From positions 806,001 through 870,000 of the forward strand of contig JAPNXP010000009.1 in NCBI GenBank assembly GCA_028753945.1: a DNA stretch of 64,000 nt. The letters run 5' to 3'. Shown piece after piece: positions 24,701 through 36,000 of the stretch. The notes below the pieces were generated by a model. The model was not told where the DNA came from, did no database searches, and saw only the letters and a list, made by a program, of their open reading frames with translations. A program made the translations under genes and the position numbers. Numbering within the stretch: the first letter of the stretch is position 1; each line of letters starts with the position of its first letter. This stretch comes from Hexactinellida sp. DTS-2022 (Eukaryota; Porifera; Hexactinellida).

Positions 24701-27700
24701 GGAATAGGTTTACGTCCTTTCCATCCTTCCTCGAATAGAACGGAGAAACGGACCATTTAGCCATCTCATTAGCGATCTGCTCCACGTTCAGTTTAGCAAG
24801 TCTAACTCTCTTCTCGAGGTCCACCACTGAGTCACGTGTCCCTTGAATATACTCCCAAATTCCTAAACAGATGGAGACCATATTAAACACCGAAATCCCA
24901 TAGAACATAAAACACAGTACCTTCAGATGTCCAGTTAATGTTACTGACGGCTTGATTCAGCTTGTCGTCTATCCCTCTCAGCTCCTGCTCTATAAGCGGA
25001 TACTCCACATCCAGGATGGTCTCCCTCACCTTATTGTACAGGTCCTGTACAAGCGTAAGGTTGTGCAGGTACTTGAGGAAGGTCTCATTCTCGGAGTATA
25101 TCGTGATTGCGCTCTCTGGGACCGGATGCTCCTCCTGACCGTACTTGCGCTGGTTCAGATAGTGCACCTCCCTCAGGACAGCCACCAGCTCGGGGCTGAA
25201 GTTGAGTGTGACCAGGTTGGTCTGGGGGTTCCTGATCAGAAGAGGTCGATTCAGGTTCTCTTTGCAGATAGCATTTACACCCTGTGACCACTGCATGTAC
25301 TGTCGCTCTTCGTATCTATTAAGAGACACTCAATATCTGTTTTCATATAATAGGATCAATTAACTTACTTGTCGATCAGCTGTGACATTTCGTCATACTT
25401 TGAAGTAACCAGGACCACCTCTGGCATGTCCTGGCGTCCGTGGTTGAGAGCTCGGATGTTGTTCATGGAGCTGGAGATCCGCTCTCGCAGGTCCTGCGCC
25501 CAGCGCAGGGCCCCGGACACAGGGGGCATATTCTTGTGCAGAATGGGGCCTTCGGGGCGACTGGTCATCGAATCGAATATGAGCTTACAGGTGTCGAGAT
25601 CTTTCATAAACATCTCTATCAGGATTGGGTATTTACACTGAAAGTGACTCTTTATCTCTCTCCGCTCGACCAGGGAGCCTAGGATTAGGATAAGCTTGTA
25701 CGCCTGATCGCAGTTAGAACAATCGTCAAAAGCGAGACAAGCAATGCTGGCTAGCTTCTTGTCGATGTCCAAAACTGCAAGCGAGAACTTCTCATAGGCC
25801 CCCTCGAACTCATTGCTGTCCAGAGAAAGAGTGTCGTAGCCCTTGCTCTGGAACTCGGAGTACATGTTGCTGAAGCTCTCGAACAGCGCCAACACCTCCT
25901 CGGATAGGGCACGCCCCTTCAGACCCCCGATCTCAATCTTCTCGAGCTTCAGCAGTTCAATAACAGTGTTTATGAACCCCTGCAGGGTATCCAACTTCTC
26001 GATGAAGAGATTCAGTCGCGAGAATATCATATCGCCAGCAAAGTCCCACCCTATGTACCCGTTTCCATCTTTGAAGTAGCTTTTGAGATTCTGTCGCTTC
26101 CTGTTGAACAGAGAAATGTATGCATTGCACGTCTTCAGTGCCAGCTGTATCTTCTCTATTGCCTCCGCGGGCTCCAGACTAAGGATCTCGTCAGGTCCCA
26201 CAAACGCTCTTGTCTACAAACACAGTATAACACTTCGGTTTATTCGGCTATTACAATGATAACATACAAGCTCAATGATATAGTTGGAGAACTCTCTGAA
26301 TAAAGTCACAATGTACGCAGGCTGTCTGTAGTGCTGGCTGTTTGCCCAGATGAGACAGACGAGGTGTATCGTAGCGGCGATCACCTGCTCCAGCTCTAAG
26401 TACTCAGTGCTCTCCATGTCCTCGAAGTAGCGCTGGATCAGCTTCAGGTGCAGCCAGATGTCCTGCGCCTCCTCGAGAGCCTCCTCGACACGTCCCACCA
26501 TCTGATTGAAGGCTTGGAAGTAAGTGCTCTCGGACCACTCCAGCAGCTGAGCGATCTTTGACACCTTTTCGCTCGTCAGCTAACACACATGGATCGTCAA
26601 ATACAAGTTATTTGTCATAAAGTTAGTGCATACGCACCTGCTCATAAATATACTCCATGTTAGCGCATCTGTCCTTCCAGAACTCCAGCTCCACTAGGGG
26701 GTCAGGATGCAGGCCCTGCACCAGCTGCTGGTCCGACTTCTGCTTGAGTACGTCCTGAATCTGGTGAGCCCACTCTATAACGACCGTCTCAAATGCGTGG
26801 ACAACGTGCTTATCAACGGTCTCGCCTCTAATGGAGTATAACCAATGAACTTAGTAGCCAAAATAAACTTATTTCACAATTAATATTCAGTAGAAAAATT
26901 GAATAGAGTAACCACACTCAGTATATAACTGATTCCATCTATATATCAATTAAGATTTAATTATACGTTATATGAACAGTATTTTTAATTTAATTAGTAT
27001 AAATATTTCAAAAATGTAATCTGCGTTCAGTAGCAACCAAAGTGCGGAAGGCAAAGTACAAAGTTACAATAAAATATGTTAATGAAGTACATACCATATC
27101 AAGTTCCTAATTAAAGAAATACTTAAATAAACTGTATATAAACTAGCCAAGTAGGCAGAATTCAATAATTACAAACTGCAAGAAAATGAAGATCTTTAAC
27201 TTTTTGGGAATTAAAAGGTACTTTCAACTACTATCGATAGTATTGTGCTTAGTAATCCTATGGGTGATATGGAGGGGGCAGAGACAAATCGATACTAATA
27301 TAGATGTTAGCTACAGAGAAATAAACGGAAAGCGGAAGGACGTTACAAACGTATTGACTAATGGTAATATCACAAATACAACATCAGATTATTATTATGT
27401 AAATTCCTTTCCGTACGACGTGCTCATAGTGGGGGCAGGATTGAGCGGTGCAGTTCTAGCCAACCTGCACGCTACACTGCTGAACCAGTCGGTGTTGGTG
27501 GTAGAGAAGAGGAACCACATAGCTGGAAATCTGTACGATTATATCGACGAGATGGGGATACGCGTATCGCAGTACGGGGCACATCTATTCCACACAAACG
27601 AAGAGAAAGTATGGCGTTTCGTAAACAAGTACAGCACTTGGATTCCGTACGAGCATCGAGTAGTGGGCAGGGTAGACGGCAAGCTTGTGCCTATTCCAGT

Positions 27701-30700
27701 GAATATCCAGACGGTTAATTCACTGATGGGTGTCAGTATTAAGAAACAGGAGGAGATGAAGGAGTGGCTGGCGAATAACCAAGAAGATATAAAAAATCCT
27801 AAAAATGGAGAGGAGGCAGGAATGGCGCGTGTGGGGAAAGTGCTCTACGAAAAAATATTCAAAGACTACACGAAGAAACAATGGGATAAATACCCCATTG
27901 AGTTAGACCCCTCAATACTGCAACGAATTCCTGTCAGAGACAACTTTGACGATCGATATTTCCCACAAGATCCCTACCAGGCCCTACCGCAAGACGGGTA
28001 CACGCACTTTGTGGCGAATATGCTCGACAATTCCCTGATCACAGTCAAGCTACAAGTTGACTTCTTAGAATCAGAAAAGAAAGGGACTTTGAATATTAAT
28101 AAATTTAAAAAGGTGTTTTTCACTGGGCCAATCGACCACTATTACGCGTCCAGGGGGCTTGAGAGTCTAGAGTACCGTTCAATTAACTTTGAGATTATCC
28201 ATTTGGATAACATTCACTTTTATCAATCCAACTCTGTCGTTAACTACCCACAAGGCCCTCATAACTTCACAAGAATCGTAGAATACAAACACTTGTACGC
28301 ACAGGAGAAGAAGGGCACTACCATAGTTCGAGAGTACTCGACAAACGAAGGGGACCCGTACTACCCAGTGCTGAATGACAAGAATAGGAAACTCTACTCA
28401 AAGTACAAGAGTTTCGCGACGAAAGAAGTGACCAGTAGAAACGTGTATTTCGTAGGACGTCTTGCTAGCTTCAAGTACTTCAACATGGACCAAGCAATAA
28501 TGAATGCAATCGACGAGTTTACAACGATCTACAACAAAGAAGGAATTGAATTTGATGAAAATGAATTATATGGGAGTGCTTTGGTGGATGATTTGAACCA
28601 GATATTCAAGCATGACCACAGATTACCATCTATTTCCATTATTACCTCACGATGTGAAGAGAGCCTGAAGTGGTTGAATAATCTCGTGACATTATGTGAC
28701 ACGAGAAATATGAACATATACATATACCATAAATGCGGGATGGGAGAACTGGAAGAAGAAGAATTTATACAAAATACAAATTGCAACGTAAGACAAATTG
28801 ATCTCCAAGAGTTTGGTGGCGTGAGCCAAGCCTGGTTATTCCATATGTTGTACAAGTCATTCGACTTTAAGGACATCAACTTGTTCCTGCCCTCCTCTCC
28901 GGCCGGATATGGTTCCCAGAAACTGTTAACTGACATTGAGCATGTTCGGTACAATGTGGAAAGTTTTAATCCAAATGAGTACATAGAAATAGCGAGTGGA
29001 GGGATGAAAGAACATTTCTATGCAAGCAAACCTGAGTTCTGCTCACTGCCAGAGCTTGATAAGGAGACCGGAGATGCCATCTGCAAGTGGTACAAGCTAA
29101 TGACTGGTGTAGAAGAATCCGAAGTGTTTCTCGCTAAAACAGTCAATTTCTTGGTAACCGAAGTTCTGATCCGCAGAACACTCTCCACACACAGACAGTG
29201 GATGGAGGACATGCAAGAGGCGCTGGCCCGAGATGAGATCACAGAAGAAGAGTTAGTTATGAACTGCCTATGGGTTACCTTATTCAAAGGTAGCGGTAAG
29301 GAATATCTTAACAAAGTCACAAAAACTTGTATATAATGTCAATATTATAATATTGTTAATAAGTTGTGTGTCTCTAATCTACCTGAGACAATCCTTGTTA
29401 GTATTGTTAAATAATAATAATATGTTTGAACACAAGGGACAACTTCTACGTTAAAATTATCAGCTGTATCGACTGTGTGACACTGTAATCACATAGTAAC
29501 AATAAATCTAACTAACAGAGGCCTAATCCATGGTGATATTAACGTATCAAGCGGTATCATAAGAAGAGCAGCGAGCTATAGGTTGTAAGAAGACTCCAAC
29601 TGAGTGGGCATTCTTAGGCTATACAACTCAGCCTTGTTGGAAACGGAGTTTAAGCGACCAGCGAACTCGACATGGCGCGACTTAGCCTCCTTCTCGATCT
29701 TAAGAGACCACGAGGCGATGAGAGAGATAGGCTGGCGGGCGGTCTGGAGATTGGGTCTGGAGAGGGGCACGGGCTGCTGGGGAGAAGACCCGTCTAACTT
29801 CCGCTTCATCCCAGCGTCCAAGTGCTGTACACTGCTCGAAAGGAGCCTCCTTATCCTGGGGTCGGCTTGCGGCACATACGTCTTCTGTATTCTGTTAACG
29901 TGCTTCATGTTCTCCGCGTTAGCCTCCTCCACGGCATTCAACAGACTAGACCTGATGTGCTCCTGGGAGATGTTCTCCAGCAGACAGCACATGTGTGCGT
30001 ACACAACCTGGGCCCCCTCGCAGACGTACCGGGACCCGTCCAAGAGGTAGATCAGCTCTCGCCACACGTGCACGTAGTTGTCCTCTCGCTTCCCTTTGGG
30101 GATTGTTCTGGTCTGGATAAGGGGCTCCCCTTTCCGCATCATCGCATCCAGTTCAGACAGCGAGTCGTTGCAAGCAGAAATCTTTTCCTCCGAGAGAGCA
30201 GATAGCTCCTGCGTGGAGAGAACCGCTTCAAACCTGTCGGACAGCTGGTGCAGGAGAGACTCCCCCTGCGTCAGAGGCAGGAAGTGGGTCCGCAGGAGCA
30301 GTCTGCGCATGGACTGGTCGCAGGGGGGCGGGGCGAACCCCAGCGAATGCAGGTCGATAGGCATCGGAACAAGCGTGTAGCTATCCATCAGCTTGATGAA
30401 CTCGTCCACTCGGTAGTCGGCGACCCGCCCCCCTGCCGCGGGGGCTGCTGCCGCCATCTCGTCAAGGTGCGAGCGAGGGACGTGAGGAATGCTGTGCAGG
30501 AAGGCTGCGTTGTTGTGGGAGAGCAGGATGAAGGAGATGGCGGCGCTAGGCTCCGCCTGCAGGTTCGGGGGACGGTCGTGCTCCAGGAGCACCTGGTTGC
30601 CGGACTGCAGGAATGTGAAGAGACAGGCGGTGGGCCGGTGGGAGACCTGGACGGGAGAGATTCGCCAGGAGCCAGAGCAGAGCCGGAAATCTAAGTTGCT

Positions 30701-32453
30701 CTTCTTAGGCGTGCACCACTTGAAGTCGAATACAAGGGCCCCCTGGTGGGCCTTGACACCAGGGGGAGAGGTGTGACCGAATGTCCGCAGGAAGTCCCTC
30801 TGAGCCTCCTGGGGATGGAAGAGCTCTACGTCATAGTTCTGGGAGGGCGCAGGCTTGCTCTGCTCCTCCTTCATAGGAATGCCTTTGATAATACTAGAGC
30901 TGAGGGAGAAGTAGCCTCGACAGAGATTCATGATCTGATCGGACAGCTGGCTGCCCGGACAGGGGATGCAACAGAAGGAACAGTCGGGAGTAAGCATAGT
31001 CTTTGGGAGCGCTATCGGGGGAGAGAAGTCATTGTACACGTTTAGCAGCGTGATGTCTAACTGGGAGAAGTGGGGCGGGGGGACTGTTTGGCTGCAGAGA
31101 CAGGCAGAGACGTTCTTCTGTATCTCTGAGAGCTGAGCCTCGGAGGAAATATGGGAAATGAGGAGGATCCGATTTATCGGTGGCTTTGATGGGTTCTGGA
31201 GGCCGGTGGGAGTTGGCTGGAATATGAGTCTCAGACTCTCGCTGAGGGAGTTTATAATGCCGAGGGTTTGGTGCCCGGGCATGCCTTGGGGCTCCGAGTA
31301 GGGACACTGGTAGGAAACGAGAGCGGAGTGCAGCTGAGTGATCCGCTGGTCCGCCAGGTCCCAGCTGATCATGATTCTCTTCTTGTTGTCCAGATGGTCA
31401 GCACAAACCACACTCAGGAAGTGCTCGCCGTAGAAGAGGTCTAGCAGAACTCGCGAGAACTCGATCACAGCCTCGACGCAACGGGTCCAGAGGGTGCGGG
31501 GGGGCAGGGTAATCAGAAGTTTGGGTTTACCTGACACGGGTTCAGGCTGAGTAGGCTTGGGGTGCTCACTCTTCTCATTCAAACTCGCATTCCAACCGAG
31601 AGCTAGAACAGTTTTACTCGCCATGCCACTAGTACAACGGCTTACTTAGTAAAGTAAATGGATTGATGGATATGGATGCTTATATTAATTCTGGTTATTC
31701 AATAATAATGGAGCATGCAATATATATTGCTAGCAATTCCTCATTAGAATGGTTGGTTTACTTATCACATTATATTCTAGCGGGGCCTGAATCGTTAAAT
31801 AGTATATCAACATAAACATATGCAATGATCCTACCTTCCTTCCAGAGCCGTGACTCTCTCCACGATCTGCTCAGTGCCCGGGGGGAGCGGGAGCAGAGTG
31901 CGCCCCTTCACCTGTCCACATACCACGTACACGGAGTTCTTGAGCGCGTGCACATGTCGCATCACGTCCGTAGCAACGACGGACGGCCATTTGAAGTGGT
32001 TAGATTTATTGCCGAGCAGAGGAAGCAGGATCTAAAGAGAAATATAATTATTTTAAAAGTATAAATCAATATTTTATGTATAAGAAGGTAAATAGAGGTT
32101 ACCTGGTCCACTAGGCCTGCGAGGTGGTCGAGAGGGGCGTAGGAGAGATCTCCGTAGAAACAAATCTGCTGCAACTTCCCAGGCTGAACGGCCTCGCGCT
32201 TGTGTTTGATAAAATAAATAGTTTTGTTTTTGGCAGACGCTGGGAATTGGTTGAGGGGAATGAGCTGGCCTGAGGGGTTGACAAAGAAGATCAGGAATAC
32301 TGCATCTGAATTCTCCAAGAATTCATTTAGCAATGTCTCGTTATCCTCAATGCTCTTCATCTTGTCCCATTTATCAGACTTTATTTTCAGCGATTTCAGC
32401 ACGTACTGCTTCGCGAAGTCGAGTCGCTTGTCAGAGCTACCGTCCTCCGCCAT
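12715..32453 (-). CDS. DNAH9-like: Outer-arm axonemal dynein beta heavy chain (DNAH9/11/17 type), 17 exons, hosting two nested genes
   Basis: Microtubule motor of cilia and flagella. I place the exons (minus strand, 5' to 3') at 32103-32453, 31835-32031, 26638-26827, 26268-26579, 25369-26213, 24921-25315, 24087-24862, 23750-24025, 22917-23696, 21689-22853, 21422-21626, 19078-21175, 16389-18974, 16058-16328, 15694-15986, 13551-15587 and 12715-13332. They sum to 13395 nt: 4464 residues and a stop, the usual length for this paralogue. Exons 1-2 encode the conserved N-terminus ([32 protein letters not shown]). P-loops are AAA1 [10 protein letters not shown] (~21110), AAA2 GASGTGKTQ (~20265), AAA3 GAAGCGKT (~19285) and AAA4 GVGGSGKQS (~18150). 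The coiled-coil stalk and microtubule-binding tip lie at about 17450-16700. The C-terminus [13 protein letters not shown]...[13 protein letters not shown] is diagnostic of the beta chain. All inferred introns are GT-AG. Intron 2 (26828-31834) holds GLF and INTS13. Confidence 0.93.
13396..13540. mobile_element. Possible short inverted-repeat element in last dynein intron
   Basis: The 218 bp intron 13333-13550 is three to four times the usual intron length. Its ends hold imperfect inverted repeats around GGACTGG (left: ACCGGCTTGGACTGGCCAT at 13396; right arm at 13522-13540 on the other strand). The repeat is weak and no target-site duplication is clear. Confidence 0.4.
21212..21396. mobile_element. 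TA-flanked pogo/Tigger-like MITE in a dynein intron (family A)
   Basis: A 185 bp non-coding element bounded by near-perfect terminal inverted repeats (CAGTCGACTCCGCTTAATAG on both ends) and flanked on each side by TA, the target duplication of Tc1/mariner/pogo transposons. Internally it repeats a GACCCGATTAAGC...ATCTATTAACCG unit twice. Without it the intron (21176-21421) would be about 59 bp, the normal length here. A second family member is at 44183-44265. Confidence 0.88.
26828..27185. other. 3' part of dynein intron 2 and GLF upstream region
   Basis: About 358 bp of AT-rich DNA between dynein exon 3 (acceptor at 26828) and the ATG of the oppositely oriented GLF. It has no coding signal on the minus strand, which is why the dynein N-terminal exons must be sought beyond GLF and INTS13. 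It presumably contains the GLF promoter. Confidence 0.65.
27186..29336 (+). CDS. glf: Membrane-anchored bacterial-type UDP-galactopyranose mutase with extra C-terminal domain
   Basis: FAD enzyme converting UDP-galactopyranose to UDP-galactofuranose, the donor for galactofuranose-containing glycans. Residues 12-29 form a single hydrophobic anchor, so a type II (Golgi-like) membrane protein is likely. Residues about 77-455 are the mutase: dinucleotide motif [56 protein letters not shown] and [13 protein letters not shown]. These match the short bacterial enzyme rather than the longer fungal/protist form. The last ~240 residues ([40 protein letters not shown]) resemble DUF3431-like, possibly glycosyltransferase-related proteins; this is tentative. 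The gene is intronless, lies inside dynein intron 2, and is the only plus-strand gene in the window. Acquisition by transfer is plausible but unproven. Confidence 0.9.
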   Translation: MKIFNFLGIKRYFQLLSIVLCLVILWVIWRGQRQIDTNIDVSYREINGKRKDVTNVLTNGNITNTTSDYYYVNSFPYDVLIVGAGLSGAVLANLHATLLNQSVLVVEKRNHIAGNLYDYIDEMGIRVSQYGAHLFHTNEEKVWRFVNKYSTWIPYEHRVVGRVDGKLVPIPVNIQTVNSLMGVSIKKQEEMKEWLANNQEDIKNPKNGEEAGMARVGKVLYEKIFKDYTKKQWDKYPIELDPSILQRIPVRDNFDDRYFPQDPYQALPQDGYTHFVANMLDNSLITVKLQVDFLESEKKGTLNINKFKKVFFTGPIDHYYASRGLESLEYRSINFEIIHLDNIHFYQSNSVVNYPQGPHNFTRIVEYKHLYAQEKKGTTIVREYSTNEGDPYYPVLNDKNRKLYSKYKSFATKEVTSRNVYFVGRLASFKYFNMDQAIMNAIDEFTTIYNKEGIEFDENELYGSALVDDLNQIFKHDHRLPSISIITSRCEESLKWLNNLVTLCDTRNMNIYIYHKCGMGELEEEEFIQNTNCNVRQIDLQEFGGVSQAWLFHMLYKSFDFKDINLFLPSSPAGYGSQKLLTDIEHVRYNVESFNPNEYIEIASGGMKEHFYASKPEFCSLPELDKETGDAICKWYKLMTGVEESEVFLAKTVNFLVTEVLIRRTLSTHRQWMEDMQEALARDEITEEELVMNCLWVTLFKGSGKEYLNKVTKTCI
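29576..31624 (-). CDS. INTS13: Integrator complex subunit 13 (Asunder), nested in dynein intron 2
   Basis: Subunit of the Integrator complex (snRNA 3' processing and transcription attenuation), which works with INTS14 and INTS10; Asunder also regulates mitotic dynein localisation in flies and human cells. The protein is 682 residues against 706 in human. Conserved blocks are [10 protein letters not shown] followed by [12 protein letters not shown], the [12 protein letters not shown] / [10 protein letters not shown] segment, and the C-terminal [16 protein letters not shown], the INTS11-binding motif of the cleavage module. The N-terminal ~40 residues are divergent. Single exon; a CTAG lies 4 nt before the ATG. 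It sits on the same strand as dynein and entirely within its second intron, 210 bp downstream of dynein exon 2, so it presumably has its own promoter or is released by trans-splicing. Confidence 0.92.
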   Translation of the reverse strand: MASKTVLALGWNASLNEKSEHPKPTQPEPVSGKPKLLITLPPRTLWTRCVEAVIEFSRVLLDLFYGEHFLSVVCADHLDNKKRIMISWDLADQRITQLHSALVSYQCPYSEPQGMPGHQTLGIINSLSESLRLIFQPTPTGLQNPSKPPINRILLISHISSEAQLSEIQKNVSACLCSQTVPPPHFSQLDITLLNVYNDFSPPIALPKTMLTPDCSFCCIPCPGSQLSDQIMNLCRGYFSLSSSIIKGIPMKEEQSKPAPSQNYDVELFHPQEAQRDFLRTFGHTSPPGVKAHQGALVFDFKWCTPKKSNLDFRLCSGSWRISPVQVSHRPTACLFTFLQSGNQVLLEHDRPPNLQAEPSAAISFILLSHNNAAFLHSIPHVPRSHLDEMAAAAPAAGGRVADYRVDEFIKLMDSYTLVPMPIDLHSLGFAPPPCDQSMRRLLLRTHFLPLTQGESLLHQLSDRFEAVLSTQELSALSEEKISACNDSLSELDAMMRKGEPLIQTRTIPKGKREDNYVHVWRELIYLLDGSRYVCEGAQVVYAHMCCLLENISQEHIRSSLLNAVEEANAENMKHVNRIQKTYVPQADPRIRRLLSSSVQHLDAGMKRKLDGSSPQQPVPLSRPNLQTARQPISLIASWSLKIEKEAKSRHVEFAGRLNSVSNKAELYSLRMPTQLESSYNL

Positions 32454-33065
32454 GCTAAAACAACTATACGTGTAATTTATAATTATAATTACAGAATGCA
32501 GTTATACGTTATACGGTACTGAGAGTAGTGAACCTCATCGAGTAATATAAGTCACCAAACTTCGGATTATGCAATAATTACAAAGGTTTAGGGGAGGGGT
32601 AGCAAATAAATAAGGATAGTTTTGTAATCAGTGTATAGATAAAACCTTGAAAACGTACCTTTAGCGGATTTGTTACACAAAGTATCAAAGTAATGAATAA
32701 CAAATGTAGCAGCCGAGCAATCAAGTAACTAGCAAATATGAATAATCGATTGCGAGGGATTTTATCAATACTGGAGTTTATTCAGAAATTAGATAGGCAT
32801 ATATTATAGCAACTAAGTAGCATTGCGGATTTCGCGGAATCTGAATCAATTACAGGCATTCATACATTTGAATCATTGTATCAACTATTAGAACAAAAGG
32901 GCGTGAAAACTAAATAATGATATTATACTAATCCATAAGCTAGTCCTGTTTCTTGACTTTGTGAATGCGAATTTCAATGAAAACAAATCCGAAAATCCGA
33001 AAAAGGTTACCACAAGGTCGAAAAGAGAGATAATTTTATTTAAACTAAAATAGAGTTTAGTACGT
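32454..33065. other. Gene-free spacer upstream of dynein
   Basis: About 610 bp, AT-rich, between the dynein ATG and the RanBP2-like stop codon. No conserved frame or RNA gene was seen. It presumably contains the dynein promoter and the RanBP2-like 3'UTR. Confidence 0.55.
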
Positions 33066-36000
33066 TTATGATTTTTCCAAAGCTTGAAGGGACGAAACAC
33101 ATCTGTCAAAAACTAGCTTGAACTCGTTTGCGACATCGGGTTTCTTGAATTTAACCGTTAGAGTCTCTGGTCGCGGTTCTTCTTCGGAGGAATCAGAAGC
33201 AGTGTGCCAGAGCCAACAATTCTCAGATTTCTGAACAGGCTTGAGAACCATTACTGAGGTGATAAAATGATTACAACATAGTTTCTTCACTTGAGTACGA
33301 CGCATAATTATGCGGTACTTTTCAGTGTCCCTGTTGTAGAGGATCTTAATATCTCCCCTTCCCCTCTCTTTCCACTGCTTATCGTCGAATCGGAACAAAA
33401 CTGTGTATTTATTAAACAGTTCCTCCTCCCCCTCTTCCCCAGTTCTCAGATCTTGGATCTCTGGCAGCTGCACGATGGGTTTGAAGTGTGCGTCGGGCTC
33501 GCTGTCCGTATGCTCTCCCCCCTCCTCAGAGCTAGCGCCGAACAGAGGTCTCGCAAAGGACTTAAAGGGATTTCCTTGGCAGGAGAAACCTGGCGCAGCG
33601 TCAGATTGAGCTAACTTTGTGAACGAAATTGCCCCATCCACCTGAGGGCCAAACAGAGATGGTTTGACTTCCTCCTGTTTCAACTCAGAAGTTGAATCGT
33701 CCTCGCTGGCGCTGGCATCTCTAAGCATAGTTTCTACATCCTCCACAGCTCGAGGCTGCTCAGGAGTGACAGTATCTTTCTCGTAGATAATATCAAAGTA
33801 GTCATTGCAACCACGACAGCCCGGACAAGGGGGCTTGTCTTCGTACGAAAAGAAGTACCTGGGCAGTTGGTACTGCTCTGTAATGGCAGTCTGTTCTGGA
33901 GTGGGTTCATAGGCACAAATGAATATGACGTCATCTGTGGCTAGCTCTGCATTATCAGCTGGGGGTGCGTGCTCCGCGCCCCGACAGCTGGTATCTTCAT
34001 TCTTCGAACTAGTGTCTGGAGTTTTGTCGTCTTTAGTGACGGGTTCGATATCCACTGTGTCTGTTGTTGTTGTTGTTGTTGTTGGTGAGGTACTACAAGT
34101 TGGAACTAAAGTGCGGTTCATTAATTCCAATTGGCAATCCTCAAATGTTTCTCTGAATTCATTCGCTGTATCTGGAGTGTTGAAACGAGCGCTGAATCGT
34201 TCGTTTTGCGGAGTCTCTCCACTCGAGTCAGCGACTGCGTCCCAGACACAAGTTCTCTCATCGTTATCGAGGAATGCTAGTTTAATGTCTGCGGTTACGA
34301 AGTGCCGGCAGCAGATACCCTCCCCGGGCTCTCTTCGCATTTCCAGCCTGTACTTGCCCGTCCGTTGATTGTGGAATATCTTCAGATCACCCTCGCCTCG
34401 CTGCTTCCATTCCAAACTAACCATTGTGTGCAGTGCAGCTCTCCGACTGAATAGCATTTTCTCGTCTCTCTCTGCTCCGCTTGCAGCAGCCGGCGGGTCT
34501 GGCACGTTCTGCTTAACTGTGTCTCCTCTCTCCTCAATAACGGATTTCCCAGGCTTTGTAAAAGGGTTAGTAGAACTCGTTTGAGTGAGAGAAGTGAGAG
34601 AAGAGAATGAAAAGTTGGCTAAGTTCCCTCCAAAAATAGACCCAGGCTTTGCGGGTATCTCCTCTCTAGGTTGCAATTTAACTTCTGTATTATTTTCGGG
34701 TATTCTATCATCAGAATCTTCGTCAGATTGCTCGAGATCTTCGCAGCCTCGACATCCTGGACATGCCGGTTTGTTCTCGTATAAATAGAAGCAATCTGGC
34801 AACATTAGTTCTCTCGCTCGCCTAATCTGATCCTCCGTTGGCTGACTAACCGATATAATTATTACGTCATCAGTGGCCAAGTCGTTTTTAGTGTCGGGAC
34901 TACGTTCTAGGACAGGCTCTGCCTTTCGTGGAGATTTCGATGCCTTAGTTCCCAATCGGCATTGATTGAAGATCGTTTCAAACTCGGCAGCAAATTCAGC
35001 TGTTTTGAATCTAGCCGCGAGTTGTTCCGGCTGCTGAATCTCATCTGAAAAGTCGGCAGGTGTGTACCAATTCATGGTCTGCGCACTATTTAATTTCTGT
35101 TGAACCCTCATGTCTTTAGTGATATAGTGATTACAACACAGCTTCTTTATTACGTCTCTTCTCATGATAATCCTATTCTTGCCGGTCTCGGGGTTTCGGA
35201 GGATTTTAAGCTCGCCAATTCCTCTCTCCTTCCACTCTTTGTTCAGGAATCGATACAGCTTAGCGCGACGCAGGAATAGCACCTCTTCTTGCTCCTCGCC
35301 TGTCGCAAACACCTTCAGCTCGGGAAGAACAACAACGGGCTCAAAGTAAGGATCAGCTTCGTAGGAGGTATCTGGCGTGTTAGACTCCTCCGGTTGAGTG
35401 CTATCGGTCGCTGAAGTAGGAGCAGGAGTAGGATTCAGGAAAGTGCCTGCGGGGGTGGAGGAAAACAGCTGTCCGTGTTCCTGACTGCTGAATGTAAATC
35501 CAGGAAGAGCTACCATTCCGAAAATAGATTTGGAACTCTTCTCTGGCGTAGAGGGTGCGATGTTTTCTGATTGGACTGTGGTGGTACTAGTCGCGTGTGG
35601 CTTCGATTTTAAAATACAACCCTGCATGATTGTATTAAATTTTTCGGAGGCTGCACTAGTATTAAAGCGGACTATAAACTTCGTTATCTTAGGTTGCTCT
35701 TCTGGCTTGTTGACAGTCCAGCACCATGAGTTGGGATTCTTGCTAGTAGCGTATTGCCTGTAGTCACAAATCTCGCGTACCTCGATGTCAAATAGAACCG
35801 CGCCTTCCTTCTCGAGAATTGTTCTATATTGAGCTCTATCAGAATCGCCAACAATTCGAATCCTGATACTCCTGAAGTCGTGTATTTTCTTATTTTCGTT
35901 TACGATGAGAGAAGTCTGTTCCTCAAAGAGGACTTGCTCCCCCCAGCAGCTGGTTATTCTCAGCGGACCCTTCGCGTCGAGAGCGGGCTCGTTCTCGGAG

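Noticed and set aside
26404-26586. Glycine- and arginine-rich minus-strand frame
   Set aside because: An alternative frame of dynein exon 4; the dynein frame is conserved and splices correctly.
29822-31045. Several overlapping plus-strand frames up to 148 codons
   Set aside because: Antisense to INTS13, GC-rich and without recognisable domains.
32888-33109. 73-codon minus-strand frame near the RanBP2-like stop
   Set aside because: It overlaps the last RanBP2-like exon in a different frame and continues into AT-rich 3'UTR-like sequence.
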